Shown here one piece after another: positions 51,009 to 59,426 of a stretch of DNA of 64,000 nt. This stretch comes from Hyalangium versicolor. GTDB lineage: Bacteria > Myxococcota > Myxococcia > Myxococcales > Myxococcaceae. Location of the stretch: the NCBI RefSeq assembly GCF_020103695.1, contig NZ_JAHXBF010000004.1, positions 62,001 to 126,000 of the forward strand, in the 5' to 3' direction. Within the stretch, counting starts at the first letter, position 1, and each line of letters opens with the position of its first letter. The notes below the pieces were generated by a model. The model had not been told where the DNA came from. It searched no databases and saw nothing but the letters and a program-made list of their open reading frames with translations. Made by a program: the position numbers and the translations under genes.

Positions 51009-52748
51009 ATGATTGCCCTGCCCGCACTGCGCGCCGCCTTGGAGTCCGCCCTCGCCGCCCTGCCCCCACCCGAGCGGTTTCCTCGGGGCGAGGACGCGGA
51101 CACCGCGCGCCGCCTCACCGAGCGCCTCCGGAGAGACCTGCTGCCCCGGCTCGGAGGGGACGCCCCGCTGCTGCTGGTGGCCATCGCCGGGCCCAACAAC
51201 GTGGGCAAGTCCACGCTCTTCAATTCGCTGGTCGGCGCGCCGCTCTCCCCAGCGCGTCCCGAGGGAGGCCTCACGAAGCAGTGCCTCGCCGCCGCGCACC
51301 CGGACACGTGGACGGGCGAGCTGAAGGACTTCCTCACGCGGCGCTATGACGTCGTCCCGGTGCCGCCGGGCACGGATGCGCCGGTGGACCAGGCGGGCCC
51401 GGCCGGGCGCCTCTACCTGAGCCTGGCGGAGGCCGTACCTCGGGGGCTGTTGGTGATGGACACGCCGGACTTCGACAGCGTGTACCGGGACAACCGCGAG
51501 CGCACCGAGGCACTGCTCGTCACGGTGGACGTGCTCGTGTTCGTGGTGAGCCGGCAGACGTACCAGAACGCGGCGCTGGTGGACTTCCTGCGCGCCGCGG
51601 TGGGCCGAGGGCGGCCGTATCTGCTCATCTACAACGAGGCCACCCGCGAGGAGGTGGCGCGCGGACACCTGGAGAAGCTGGCCTCGGACGTGGGGCACCC
51701 GCCGCTGGCGCGGTACCTCGCACCCCATCAACCGGAGGTGGAGGCTGGGGAGCGCCCGCTGTCGACGCAACCGCTGGACCGCGGCCCCTCACTGGGCGCG
51801 CTGCTGGGCGAGGCCGAGCATGCCCGGGAGCTCAAGACACGAGCCCTGGCCGCCTCGCTGGCGGATGCACGAGCCGAGCTGGAGGCGCTGGGCCGGGCGG
51901 CGCGAGAGTCCTCGCACGAACCGGAGAGGCTGCGACAGCGGATGCGCCACGAACTGCTCGCGGTGGGCAAGAGCGCGGCGCTCAAGGGAGTTCCCGCGGA
52001 TGTGCTGGTGGACGCGTTCAGGGACGAACTGGACGCTCGCAGCGCGTTCCACCGCTACGTGCGCCTGCCCTTCCGAGCGCTCGCCACGGCGCTGACGTTC
52101 GTGTCGAAGAAGGTGCGCCAATCCTTCACCGGTCCCGAGCCCATGGCGGCGCCGGTCATCCACGCCACGGACGAGACGCTGCGCGATGGGGTGCGGCGGC
52201 TGGTGGACGTGCTCGCGCCGGAGGTAGCGGCATGGCGGGGGGACGCGGAGACGCGGGCGAAGCTGGCGGAGTCCTTCGGCGCGGGGACGCTGTCACGGCT
52301 GGAGGAGCCCCTGGGGTTCGAGGCCCTCCACACGCACACCACGGATCGAGAGAGCCTCTACACCTTCTGCCGAAGCCTGGTGGGAGCGGAGCTGCAGGGC
52401 AGCATGCGCGAGGAGATGCTCCAGGCGCTCACGACGCTGGTGTACTCGGTCCCCTCGGGGGCGGCGGCGGTGGTGACAGTGGCGACCGGAGGCGTGGGTC
52501 ACGACGCCGTCATCTGGGCGGGCACGCTGCTCTCCACGCCGCTGCTGGAGCGCTTCGTGGACCTGCTGGGAGCGGACGTGCGCGCCCATGTGACCCAGAA
52601 GTGGGCGGAGGCACACGGGGCCACCCTGGCCCGAGCGCTAGAGGAGCGCTTCTTCGCGGACATACTCAAGCACCTGGACGCCGAAGCCGCGGGCTGGGTG
52701 CGAACCGCCGAGGCCCTGGAGGACAGTGCTCGCAGGCTGGGCGAGTAG
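51009..52748 (+). CDS. membrane-associated GTPase (dynamin/Era-like)
   Basis: A 579-residue protein. G1 is GPNNVGKST (61-69), a possible G2 Thr is in GLTKQCLAA, G3 is MDTPDFDS. The G4 position reads LIYNEATREE and not the usual NKxD, so guanine recognition may differ. The middle and C-terminal parts are helical with charged stretches and one Gly/Ala-rich hydrophobic region near 490 (SGAAAVVTVATGGVGHD). Layout is reminiscent of bacterial dynamin-like or YfjP-type GTPases that act on membranes. ATG 51009 sits just before the first conserved residues. Divergent from the thioredoxin-fold lipoprotein. Confidence 0.82.
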   Translation: MIALPALRAALESALAALPPPERFPRGEDADTARRLTERLRRDLLPRLGGDAPLLLVAIAGPNNVGKSTLFNSLVGAPLSPARPEGGLTKQCLAAAHPDTWTGELKDFLTRRYDVVPVPPGTDAPVDQAGPAGRLYLSLAEAVPRGLLVMDTPDFDSVYRDNRERTEALLVTVDVLVFVVSRQTYQNAALVDFLRAAVGRGRPYLLIYNEATREEVARGHLEKLASDVGHPPLARYLAPHQPEVEAGERPLSTQPLDRGPSLGALLGEAEHARELKTRALAASLADARAELEALGRAARESSHEPERLRQRMRHELLAVGKSAALKGVPADVLVDAFRDELDARSAFHRYVRLPFRALATALTFVSKKVRQSFTGPEPMAAPVIHATDETLRDGVRRLVDVLAPEVAAWRGDAETRAKLAESFGAGTLSRLEEPLGFEALHTHTTDRESLYTFCRSLVGAELQGSMREEMLQALTTLVYSVPSGAAAVVTVATGGVGHDAVIWAGTLLSTPLLERFVDLLGADVRAHVTQKWAEAHGATLARALEERFFADILKHLDAEAAGWVRTAEALEDSARRLGE

Positions 52749-52875
52749 GGCGCCCTGGGCTCCCAGGATGGAGGACCTTGCTCAACGCTGAGATGACGAG
52801 CGGTTGGGTTCATTGCAGAATCCGCCGCAGCCCGCCCACTCAGACTCGTCCAGCGTGCAGTGCCTCCAGATAGAT

Positions 52876-52906
52876 GCCTGTCCCCCGCCACAAGCCTGTC
52901 CCCCGC
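52876..52906 (+). repeat. 13-bp direct repeat upstream of cyclase gene
   Basis: GCCTGTCCCCCGC occurs at 52876-52888 and again at 52894-52906, period 18 bp, ending 12 bp before the TTG start of the cyclase gene. It might be an operator or a chance C-rich duplication. Confidence 0.45.
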
Positions 52907-52918
52907 TGGAGCTGAGCC

Positions 52919-54709
52919 TTGCAGACCTCATCTTCTGGAGCGACCTCGGCCTCACCGACCGCACGCGCTCGCCTGCCCCTGGCCGCCCGGCTGCTGCTGC
53001 TCATGCTCGCGGTGTCCATGCCGCCGCTCGTGGGGCTCGGGCTGGTGATGATGGATGTGAACGCGGACGCGCTCCGGCTGGCCGCGCGCGAGCTGCACCT
53101 GGCCATCGCGGGAGACGTGCGCCGGGCCATCCGAGCGGAGCTGGCGCGTGACCAGCAGGAGCTGGAGGGCGTGGGCTACCTGCTGCTCGCACCAGGGTTG
53201 GGCTCGGATGACCAGCGGCTGGCGCTCGCGGCCTCGAGGATCTCGACCTCCACGGCCATCGACTTCGTGACGCTCTACAGCCCGGACGGCAAGCGCCTGG
53301 GAACCCTCAAGGCGAAGGAGATTCCCACTCCGGAGGTCCCATCGGAGCTCCCGGCCTCGGTGCTGAAAGCAGCACCCTCGCGCGGGCTGCTGCCGCTGGA
53401 AGTCCAGCGAGGAACCGAGGAGGCCTGGCTGAGCGTGGTGTACCGGGCCGAGGTGAACGGAGAGACGCGAGCCTTCCTCCTGACCCACCTTCGACTCGCG
53501 CCCTTGCTGGAACAGGTGACGCGGCTGGCCGAGGAGCACGTGGGCTCACGCGAGGGCATCTACGTGGTGGATGAGTCCCGACGGGTGGTGCTCCACGCGG
53601 ATCCCGCTCGGATCGGAAGCTCGCGTGAGGGGCTCGGCATCTTCACGGCGCTGGCGGGAGATGCCTCCTTCCACGCTGTCTTCGGCGCCTCACCCGAGTT
53701 CCGCGACAAGGGCGCGCCCATGGTCGGCGCGCTGGAGACGGTGCCCGAGCTGGGCTGGGCCGTGGTGGTGCAACGGCCGCGATCGCTGGCCTACGCCTCG
53801 CTGGGGTGGATGCGGCTCTGGGTGGGCGTGGCGCTGGGAGTCTGCGCGGTGGTGGCACTGGGCGGAGCACTGCTGGGAGCCCGGCAGCTCGCGCGCCCCA
53901 TCCGAGCCCTGGTGCGCGCCACCCGAGACATCGCCGCCCGCACCTTCACGAAGGTGGAGGACGGCGTGGAGGCTCGCGGGGACGAGTTGGGACACCTGGG
54001 GCGCTCGCTGGGAGAGATGGCCCGCTCGCTCCAGGCCTCGGAGAAGGAGTTGGTGGAGCAGACCCGCGTGCGCACCGCGCTCAGCCGCTACCTGTCCGCG
54101 GACGTGGTGGAGCTCATCGCACGGGAGCCGGACCGGCTGCGGCTGGGCGGCGAACGGCGCGAGGTGACGGTGCTCTTCTCGGACGTGTGCGGCTTCACCC
54201 GCCTGTCGGAGTCGCTTCCTCCCGAGACGGTGGTGGCGCTGCTCAACGAGCTGTTCACCTTCGCCACGGAGATCATCCACCGGCGCGGAGGCATCATCGA
54301 CAAGTTCATCGGCGACAGCGTGATGGCGGTGTGGGGCACGCCCGAGAGCCACCCGGACGACGCGCGACAGGCCGTGGAGGCCGCCATGGAGCTGCGGCGC
54401 TGGGTGGAGACGGGCAACCGGCGCTGGCGGCAGAAGTGGGGCGTGGAGATCCAACTGGCCATGGGCCTGCACACGGGCACGGTGGTGGCGGGCAACCTCG
54501 GCAGCGAGCGGCGCATGGAGTACACGGTCATCGGCGACACGGTGAACGTGGCGGCACGGCTGGAGTCGATGGCGCAGCCGGGACAGATCCTGGTGAGCGC
54601 GGCCACACGAGAGAGGCTGGGACCAGAGGCCGAGGTCCTCCGTCACCTGGGTGAGAGGATGCTCCACGGCCGCAGCGCGACGACCTCGGTCTTCGAGGTG
54701 GCTGCGTGA
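52919..54709 (+). CDS. adenylate cyclase with Cache-like sensor and HAMP
   Basis: A 596-residue membrane protein. TM1 is about 23-45, followed by a ~240-residue periplasmic sensor of Cache type (AIDFVTLYSPDGKRLGTLKA and GIYVVDESRRVVLHADPARI), TM2 about 295-318, HAMP (ARQLARPIRALVRATRDIAA) and a class III cyclase domain (about 395-590). Metal aspartates are in LFSDVCGFTRLSES and IGDSVMAVWG; substrate Lys in IDKFIGD and Asp in TVIGDTVNVAARLES are intact, so ATP should be the substrate. TTG 52919 is chosen: GGAG lies 8-11 nt before it. It is coupled to the Ser/Thr kinase gene by a 4-bp overlap. Confidence 0.9.
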   Translation: MQTSSSGATSASPTARARLPLAARLLLLMLAVSMPPLVGLGLVMMDVNADALRLAARELHLAIAGDVRRAIRAELARDQQELEGVGYLLLAPGLGSDDQRLALAASRISTSTAIDFVTLYSPDGKRLGTLKAKEIPTPEVPSELPASVLKAAPSRGLLPLEVQRGTEEAWLSVVYRAEVNGETRAFLLTHLRLAPLLEQVTRLAEEHVGSREGIYVVDESRRVVLHADPARIGSSREGLGIFTALAGDASFHAVFGASPEFRDKGAPMVGALETVPELGWAVVVQRPRSLAYASLGWMRLWVGVALGVCAVVALGGALLGARQLARPIRALVRATRDIAARTFTKVEDGVEARGDELGHLGRSLGEMARSLQASEKELVEQTRVRTALSRYLSADVVELIAREPDRLRLGGERREVTVLFSDVCGFTRLSESLPPETVVALLNELFTFATEIIHRRGGIIDKFIGDSVMAVWGTPESHPDDARQAVEAAMELRRWVETGNRRWRQKWGVEIQLAMGLHTGTVVAGNLGSERRMEYTVIGDTVNVAARLESMAQPGQILVSAATRERLGPEAEVLRHLGERMLHGRSATTSVFEVAA

Positions 54710-56007
54710 GCACGGAGCTCGACGAACGCGTGGGGAGCACCCTGGCAGGACGCTTCCGCCTGCTGCGCGTGCTGGGCCAGGGCGGCACGGGCACGGTGTA
54801 CGAGGCGAGGCAGCACGGCCTCTCGCGCCACGTGGCCGTCAAGGTGCTGCACGCGCATATCGCGACCTCACCGGGAGCCGTGGCCCGCTTCCAGCGCGAG
54901 GCCATGCTGATGGCGCGCCTGCATCACCCGGGAGCAGTGCACGTCTACGACTTCGGCGAGGACAAAGGAGCGCTCTTCCTCGCCATGGAGCACGTGCACG
55001 GGGAGACGCTGGAGGCCGTGACGTTCCGGGAGGGCTCGCTGCCCGTCTCCGTGGCGGTGGATGTGGCAGCGCAGGTGCTGGAGGTGCTCGAGGCGGCGCA
55101 CGCGCTGGGCATCGTCCACCGGGACCTCAAGCCGCCCAACGTGATGCTCACCGGCGAGCTGTCCTCTCCCCGAGCGAAGGTGTTGGACTTCGGGCTGGCG
55201 CAGGTGGTGGACGGAGCGCTGCAGGCGCGCATCACGGCCTCGGGCCTGGTGCACGGCACGCCCGCGTACATGTCACCCGAGCAGTGCCGAGGGGAGCGTG
55301 TGGATGCACGCGCGGATCTTTACTCGCTGGGGTGCCTGCTCCACGAACTCATCACGGGGCAGCCGCCCTTCGGCACGACTCCCGCCGCGGAAGTGATGAG
55401 CGGGCACCTCTACCGTCCGCCTCCGCCGCTGCGGCAGCTGAGGCCCCAGTTGGACATTCCCCGAGCACTGGAGGCGCTGGTGCTCGACTGCCTGGCAAAA
55501 AGGCCGGAGCAGCGTCCGGAGAATGCGCAGGTGGTGCGCCTGAGACTGCTCCGGGCGCTGTCGCCCTCCATCACGCTGTCCCAGGTGTCGCGCGGAGAGG
55601 GCAAGAAGAAGGAGCGCCCTGCCCCAGCGCCGCAGTCCCTCGCGCTCGATGTCCCCCCGGAGCTCCCCGTGGGCGTGATTGACGCAGGAGCGCCTCCCGG
55701 CTCCATGGGGGTGGGCACGGCGCTGGCCTCGGTGGGCTTCCGGGTGGTGCCTTGCACGGAAGCGGACACGCGGCTCGGCGACATCCTGGCGCTGGTCATC
55801 TTCCCCGCGCCAGGGAGCGACGCGCTCGAATTGGCGCGCAGGGTGGTTTCGACACCTCAGGCTCCGCCGGTGTTGCTGTGTGGCGAGGATGATCTCACGG
55901 TGATGACCCGTGCCATCGAAAGTGGAATCTATGACTACATACCGCTGCCGCTCGATCCGCTGGAGCTCTGCCGCAAGGTGGCACGAGCGCTTCGAGCGCA
56001 CCGCTGA
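54706..56007 (+). CDS. Ser/Thr protein kinase with C-terminal pseudo-receiver
   Basis: A 433-residue protein. Kinase core 15-285: glycine loop GQGGTGTVYEAR, K46 (HVAVKVL), HRDLKPPN with D140, K142 and N145, DFG D161, activation segment HGTPAYMSPEQCRGE; all needed residues are present. After a Lys/Pro linker, residues ~315-430 form an alpha/beta domain like a receiver but without the conserved phospho-acceptor and Lys (ALVIFPAPGSD; GIYDYIPLPLDPLELCRKVA). GTG 54706 overlaps the cyclase stop. Unlike PknB-type kinases there is no transmembrane helix, so it is cytoplasmic, and is probably linked to the cyclase signal. Confidence 0.9.
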   Translation: MSTELDERVGSTLAGRFRLLRVLGQGGTGTVYEARQHGLSRHVAVKVLHAHIATSPGAVARFQREAMLMARLHHPGAVHVYDFGEDKGALFLAMEHVHGETLEAVTFREGSLPVSVAVDVAAQVLEVLEAAHALGIVHRDLKPPNVMLTGELSSPRAKVLDFGLAQVVDGALQARITASGLVHGTPAYMSPEQCRGERVDARADLYSLGCLLHELITGQPPFGTTPAAEVMSGHLYRPPPPLRQLRPQLDIPRALEALVLDCLAKRPEQRPENAQVVRLRLLRALSPSITLSQVSRGEGKKKERPAPAPQSLALDVPPELPVGVIDAGAPPGSMGVGTALASVGFRVVPCTEADTRLGDILALVIFPAPGSDALELARRVVSTPQAPPVLLCGEDDLTVMTRAIESGIYDYIPLPLDPLELCRKVARALRAHR

Positions 56008-57526
56008 GCGGCTTCTGGCGCTCGGGCTGCTGCTGGCCGCGACGGTCGTGAGCGCCACCGAGCCCGCCGCTTCGAACGAGGAGTTCATCGTCGTGCAGCC
56101 GGGTGACACCTGCCAGCTCATCGCCAGGCGCGTCTGGGGCCCGTCGGGGAACTACCGCAAGCTCCACGAGCTCAACACGCTTCCCAACAATCACCCGGCC
56201 CTGGTGCCGGGCACACGCCTGCGCATCCTCCCCGAGGCCGAGGCCCACCTGACCTACGTGAAGCCGGAGGTCAACACGCGCCCGCCCCAGGAGCCCGCGT
56301 GGAAGCCGGGGCGGCAGGGCGAGGCCCTGTATCGGCTCTACCAGGTGAACACGCTGCGCGACGCGAGAGCGGAGGTCACACTGAAGGACAGCTCGAAGCT
56401 GCAGCTTCGCGAGAACGCGCTGGTCGTCATCTATGGCGCGGCCCAGGCCAGCAGCAAGGAGGAGCCCCGCAAGTCAGGAAGAGTGGAGCTGGTGCAGGGA
56501 GACCTCCACATGCAGCTGGCGGCGCTGCGAGGCGAGCCGCTTCCGATGGAGACCCCCTCGGCGAGGGTCGCGGCGGCCGGACAGGACGTCTACGTCGGCG
56601 TGGACGACAAGCGGATGAGCCGGGTCGCCGTCTTCGACGGCCGGGCCCAGGTCGCGGCGAGCGGCGCGCAGGTGGAGGTGCCCGGAGGCAAGGGCACGCG
56701 CGTGGAGCAGGGAAAGGCCCCCGAGCCCCCTCGGCCGCTGCTGCCCGCTCCCATGTGGAGCAGCTCCGGCCCCCGCGAGGTGCTGTTGTCCCTGGGGGGC
56801 AGCCCCCGAGCCCACGCCCTGAAGTGGCAGCCCGTCACGGGCGCGGTGAGCTACCGCGCGGTGCTCGCGAAGGATGAGCGCCTCAACGACGTGGTGGCCG
56901 AGGCCTCTCCCTCGAACTCCGCCACCGTGCTCGAAGCGGGAGCGCTTCCGCCGGGCAGCTACTACGCACGGGTGCAGGCGGTGGATGCGCTCGGCCTCCC
57001 AGGAATGCCCTCCTCGCCAAGGAAGGTGGAGATCGTCGCGGTGAAGGTGGAGCGCGGCGAGACGCAGCCTCCTGATCGCGTCACGGGCCAGGGGGTCGTG
57101 AAGCTCTCGGTGGACCCCGCGCTCGGACTCCCCCTGAGGGTCAAGGGCAAGGACGTAGGCCCCGAGGTGACGCTCCTCGCGCCAGGGCAGCACACGGTGG
57201 ACATGGCGGGAGCGGTGGGCACCGTGAGCGCGGAGGTGCTCCCATCCGTGAGCACCGAGCTGGTGCTGAAGCCCGAAGCGGGACGCTTCAAGCTCGAGAT
57301 CACCGCCCAACCCAAGGAGGCGGGAGCCCCTCCAATTGCCGAGGGGGCACTGCAGGTGAAGGGCCTGGAAGGCTCCTCGGTTTCGAACCTGGTCCGCCAG
57401 AACGAGACGCGGTGGACGGTGGACGTGACGCCGGCACGGGCAGGGAAACGGCTCCGGGCGACGGTGGAAATCTCCGTGTACGGAGAGCCCGCGGGACGCG
57501 CCAGCGCCGAGGAATCGGCCCCCTGA
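55931..57526 (+). CDS. exported LysM/FecR-domain protein
   Basis: A 531-residue protein. A hydrophobic signal segment (RLLALGLLLAATVVSA) precedes a LysM domain (FIVVQPGDTCQLIARRVWG, LHELNTLPNNHPALVPGTRL), then a FecR domain (about 140-260: LYRLYQVNTLRDARAEVTLK, GVDDKRMSRVAVFDGRAQVA), then beta domains. No ATG/GTG/TTG is available close to the signal; ATG 55931 is the best start and makes a 77-bp overlap with the kinase gene, longer than usual, with a ~30-residue N-region. LysM binds peptidoglycan and FecR-like domains often sense or anchor, so this may be the envelope output of the cyclase-kinase set. Confidence 0.8.
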   Translation: MTTYRCRSIRWSSAARWHERFERTAERLLALGLLLAATVVSATEPAASNEEFIVVQPGDTCQLIARRVWGPSGNYRKLHELNTLPNNHPALVPGTRLRILPEAEAHLTYVKPEVNTRPPQEPAWKPGRQGEALYRLYQVNTLRDARAEVTLKDSSKLQLRENALVVIYGAAQASSKEEPRKSGRVELVQGDLHMQLAALRGEPLPMETPSARVAAAGQDVYVGVDDKRMSRVAVFDGRAQVAASGAQVEVPGGKGTRVEQGKAPEPPRPLLPAPMWSSSGPREVLLSLGGSPRAHALKWQPVTGAVSYRAVLAKDERLNDVVAEASPSNSATVLEAGALPPGSYYARVQAVDALGLPGMPSSPRKVEIVAVKVERGETQPPDRVTGQGVVKLSVDPALGLPLRVKGKDVGPEVTLLAPGQHTVDMAGAVGTVSAEVLPSVSTELVLKPEAGRFKLEITAQPKEAGAPPIAEGALQVKGLEGSSVSNLVRQNETRWTVDVTPARAGKRLRATVEISVYGEPAGRASAEESAP

Positions 57527-57551
57527 GATGGACACGGATCATTCTTGTTGG

Positions 57552-57687
57552 GTAGGAAGTGCTGGCAAGACCAGAAGGGTTATGACCTGACCGGCCACTT
57601 GAAAATCACTACCCCGGGTGTCCTTGGAGCCCAACGTTGCAAGTCCTATGTATCGCACCGACTTTTAGCGGTGGGCATGGGACGATC
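57552..57687 (+). promoter_or_regulatory. duplicated promoter/leader, copy 1 (XRE gene 1)
   Basis: Three blocks match copy 2 in order and spacing: GTAGG-start block at 57552, TACCCCGGGTGTCCTTG at 57610-57626, and a 34-nt block 57643-57676 that is about three-quarters identical to 58259-58292. An 8-bp palindrome CAACGTTG lies at 57632-57639. The block ends 11 nt before the ATG. Confidence 0.6.
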
Positions 57688-58146
57688 ATGGACAAGGAGC
57701 TGACCGAGACCCTCAAGAAGGTCATCGGGCCGAACATCCGCAAGGCGCGCGTGCGCCTGGGGCTGTCTCAGGCCCGGCTCGCCGAGATGGTCGAGATGTC
57801 GACCGAGGTGCTGGGGCGCATGGAGCGCAAGAAGGTCCTGCCCCGGCTCGAGCGGCTCGTCCTCCTGTGCAAGATCCTCGGTGTGCCTCCGGACCAGATG
57901 CTCGGCTTCTCGTCGGGCACCAGCGCTCCCGTGGCGCCGAAGATGTCACCGGCCTATGACGAGATGATGACGGTGATGCGCCACTTCTTCATGCAGATGG
58001 AGTCCCGTCTGACGGAAGCCGAGCGCAAGGAGCTGATGCAGACCTTCTCTCATCTGCAGCGCTTCATCGCCCTCATCAAGAAGAAGGGCCCCTCGAAGAG
58101 CCAGCCGCGCCGGGCTCCCAAGACGCGCGGCCGCAAGCGAGAGTAA
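57688..58146 (+). CDS. XRE-family DNA-binding protein 1
   Basis: A 152-residue regulator. Residues ~15-68 are a helix-turn-helix of the XRE/Cro class (IGPNIRKARVRLGLSQARLA, EMVEMSTEVLGRMERKKVLP, LERLVLLCKILGVPPDQML). Residues ~85-130 are helical (DEMMTVMRHFFMQMESRLTE) and may mediate dimerisation, and the tail is basic (KSQPRRAPKTRGRKRE), a likely DNA-contacting extension. It is the first of three related tandem genes and shares ~130 bp of upstream DNA with gene 2, so both are probably controlled alike, perhaps by one of these proteins. Confidence 0.85.
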   Translation: MDKELTETLKKVIGPNIRKARVRLGLSQARLAEMVEMSTEVLGRMERKKVLPRLERLVLLCKILGVPPDQMLGFSSGTSAPVAPKMSPAYDEMMTVMRHFFMQMESRLTEAERKELMQTFSHLQRFIALIKKKGPSKSQPRRAPKTRGRKRE

Positions 58147-58166
58147 CCCAGATACCCCCCTAACAG

Positions 58167-58299
58167 GTAGGCAATCGTCAGGAAACCGGGTGAGTTCTAA
58201 CCTGGGTGGTCCTTTGTCCGTGCCTACCCCGCGTGTCCTTGAAAATCCGACTCATTACGTCTTACGTATGCCCCCAACTTTTCAAGGTGGGCGAAGGTC
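58167..58299 (+). promoter_or_regulatory. duplicated promoter/leader, copy 2 (XRE gene 2)
   Basis: Matches copy 1: GTAGG-start block at 58167, TACCCCGCGTGTCCTTG at 58225-58241 (16 of 17 identical) and the 34-nt block at 58259-58292. The first and second blocks are 58 bp apart in both copies, and the second and third 33 and 34 bp. Block ends 7 nt before the ATG. Confidence 0.6.
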
Positions 58300-58737
58300 A
58301 TGGACAGCGAACGCGTGAAGGTTCTCAAGAAGACCCTCGGCGCGAACATCAGAAGGGCCCGTGCGCGGCTGGGCATCACCCAGGAGCAGATGGCCGAGAT
58401 GCTCGAGATGTCACCCGAGGTGTACGGGCGCATGGAGCGAGGGCTCATCTTCCCGCGCGTGGAACGCCTGGTGGACATCTGCCGCAAGCTGGGTGAGTCC
58501 GCGGACCAACTGCTGGGGTTGTCTCTTTCCGACACCACGACGGGCACGGTCGTCCGCGAGGACGAGTGGCTCTCGGTGATGCACCGGTTCTCCCCGGTCA
58601 TGCCTCGGCTGACGCAGTTCCAGCGCCAGGCCGTGCGGCGGCACATGGCGGGCTTCCAGAGGCTGCTGGTGACGTTCCTCGATCCTCGGACGGAGCCGGC
58701 CCCGAAACGCCAGCGGCGCAGCAGGCTCCCAACCTAG
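58300..58737 (+). CDS. XRE-family DNA-binding protein 2
   Basis: A 145-residue paralogue of protein 1. Helix-turn-helix at ~12-66 (GANIRRARARLGITQEQMAE, MLEMSPEVYGRMERGLIFPR, VERLVDICRKLGESADQLLG). The following helical region (WLSVMHRFSPVMPRLTQFQR) and short basic end (APKRQRRSRLPT) mirror protein 1. ATG 58300 begins the homologous MDSERVKVLKKTLG, like MDKELTETLKKVIG of protein 1. Duplication covered both the coding sequence and its leader. Confidence 0.85.
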   Translation: MDSERVKVLKKTLGANIRRARARLGITQEQMAEMLEMSPEVYGRMERGLIFPRVERLVDICRKLGESADQLLGLSLSDTTTGTVVREDEWLSVMHRFSPVMPRLTQFQRQAVRRHMAGFQRLLVTFLDPRTEPAPKRQRRSRLPT

Positions 58738-58780
58738 GGAGTCACATGCCATCTTCCCTACCTGAGGTATTCTGTGCCGC

Positions 58781-58828
58781 CAACCCATGACGTTGTATGC
58801 CATGCGCACAACCCACGATGTTGGGTTG
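58781..58828. promoter_or_regulatory. inverted and direct repeat upstream of XRE gene 3
   Basis: CAACCCA-CGATGT-TGGGTTG (58809-58828) is a perfect 7-bp inverted repeat. A related sequence CAACCCATGACGTTG lies at 58781-58795, 28 bp upstream. The two related sites just before the ribosome site suggest an operator for one of the XRE proteins, possibly autoregulation. Confidence 0.6.
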
Positions 58829-58847
58829 CTCTCGGAGGAGAGGACGC

Positions 58848-59345
58848 ATGGATGGCCTCGACAAGAGGACGCTGGGCAGGAACATTCGTCAGGCCCGTTG
58901 CCGGTTGGGGCTGACGCAGGAGCAGATGGCGGAGCGGATAGACATGGCCCCTGAGGTCTACGGACGCATGGAGCGAGGGCACATCGTTCCCAGGTTGGAG
59001 CGCTTCGTGGCGATCTGCCGGGTCCTGGGGGAGTCGCCAGACCGGCTGATTTCCCAGCCCGGCCGGGAGGACACGCTGCCGCAGGCCCGGGCAGGGACCG
59101 CGGCGTCCATCAAGACGTTCACCAAGGCCCTGGCCGCCAATGTGCGCCACGCGCGCAAGCGGATGGGCTGGACGCAGGCGGAGATGGCATCGCGCATCGA
59201 GATGCCGGTGGACCTCTATGGGCGCATGGAGCGAGGCACGGTCCTGCCGAGCCTGGACAGCTTCGTCGCCATCTGCTGCGTGCTGGGCGAGATGTCGGAC
59301 ACCTTGTTGGGTCTGCCACCTCCCAAGCGCACGAAGCGGCGCTGA
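58848..59345 (+). CDS. tandem double-XRE DNA-binding protein 3
   Basis: A 165-residue protein with two XRE helix-turn-helix domains: about 8-62 (GRNIRQARCRLGLTQEQMAE, YGRMERGHIVPRLERFVAIC) and 92-148 (AANVRHARKRMGWTQAEMAS, YGRMERGTVLPSLDSFVAIC). The YGRMERG motif is shared with protein 2. Two binding heads in one chain could contact a direct repeat as a monomer. ATG 58848 has GGAGGAGAGG upstream. It lacks the helical tail of genes 1 and 2 and has a different upstream region with its own palindrome. Confidence 0.85.
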   Translation: MDGLDKRTLGRNIRQARCRLGLTQEQMAERIDMAPEVYGRMERGHIVPRLERFVAICRVLGESPDRLISQPGREDTLPQARAGTAASIKTFTKALAANVRHARKRMGWTQAEMASRIEMPVDLYGRMERGTVLPSLDSFVAICCVLGEMSDTLLGLPPPKRTKRR

Positions 59346-59426
59346 CGGCGGCCGGCCAACCCGCCAGGTCACCTGCACACCACCCGAGGCTCCCGTGCTC
59401 GAGGGGCTCGGCTCCTCACGTCCTCA

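Noticed and set aside
52754..52767. CCTGGG-CT-CCCAGG palindrome after the GTPase gene as a terminator
   Set aside because: The loop would be only 2 nt and no U-tract follows, so evidence is too weak.
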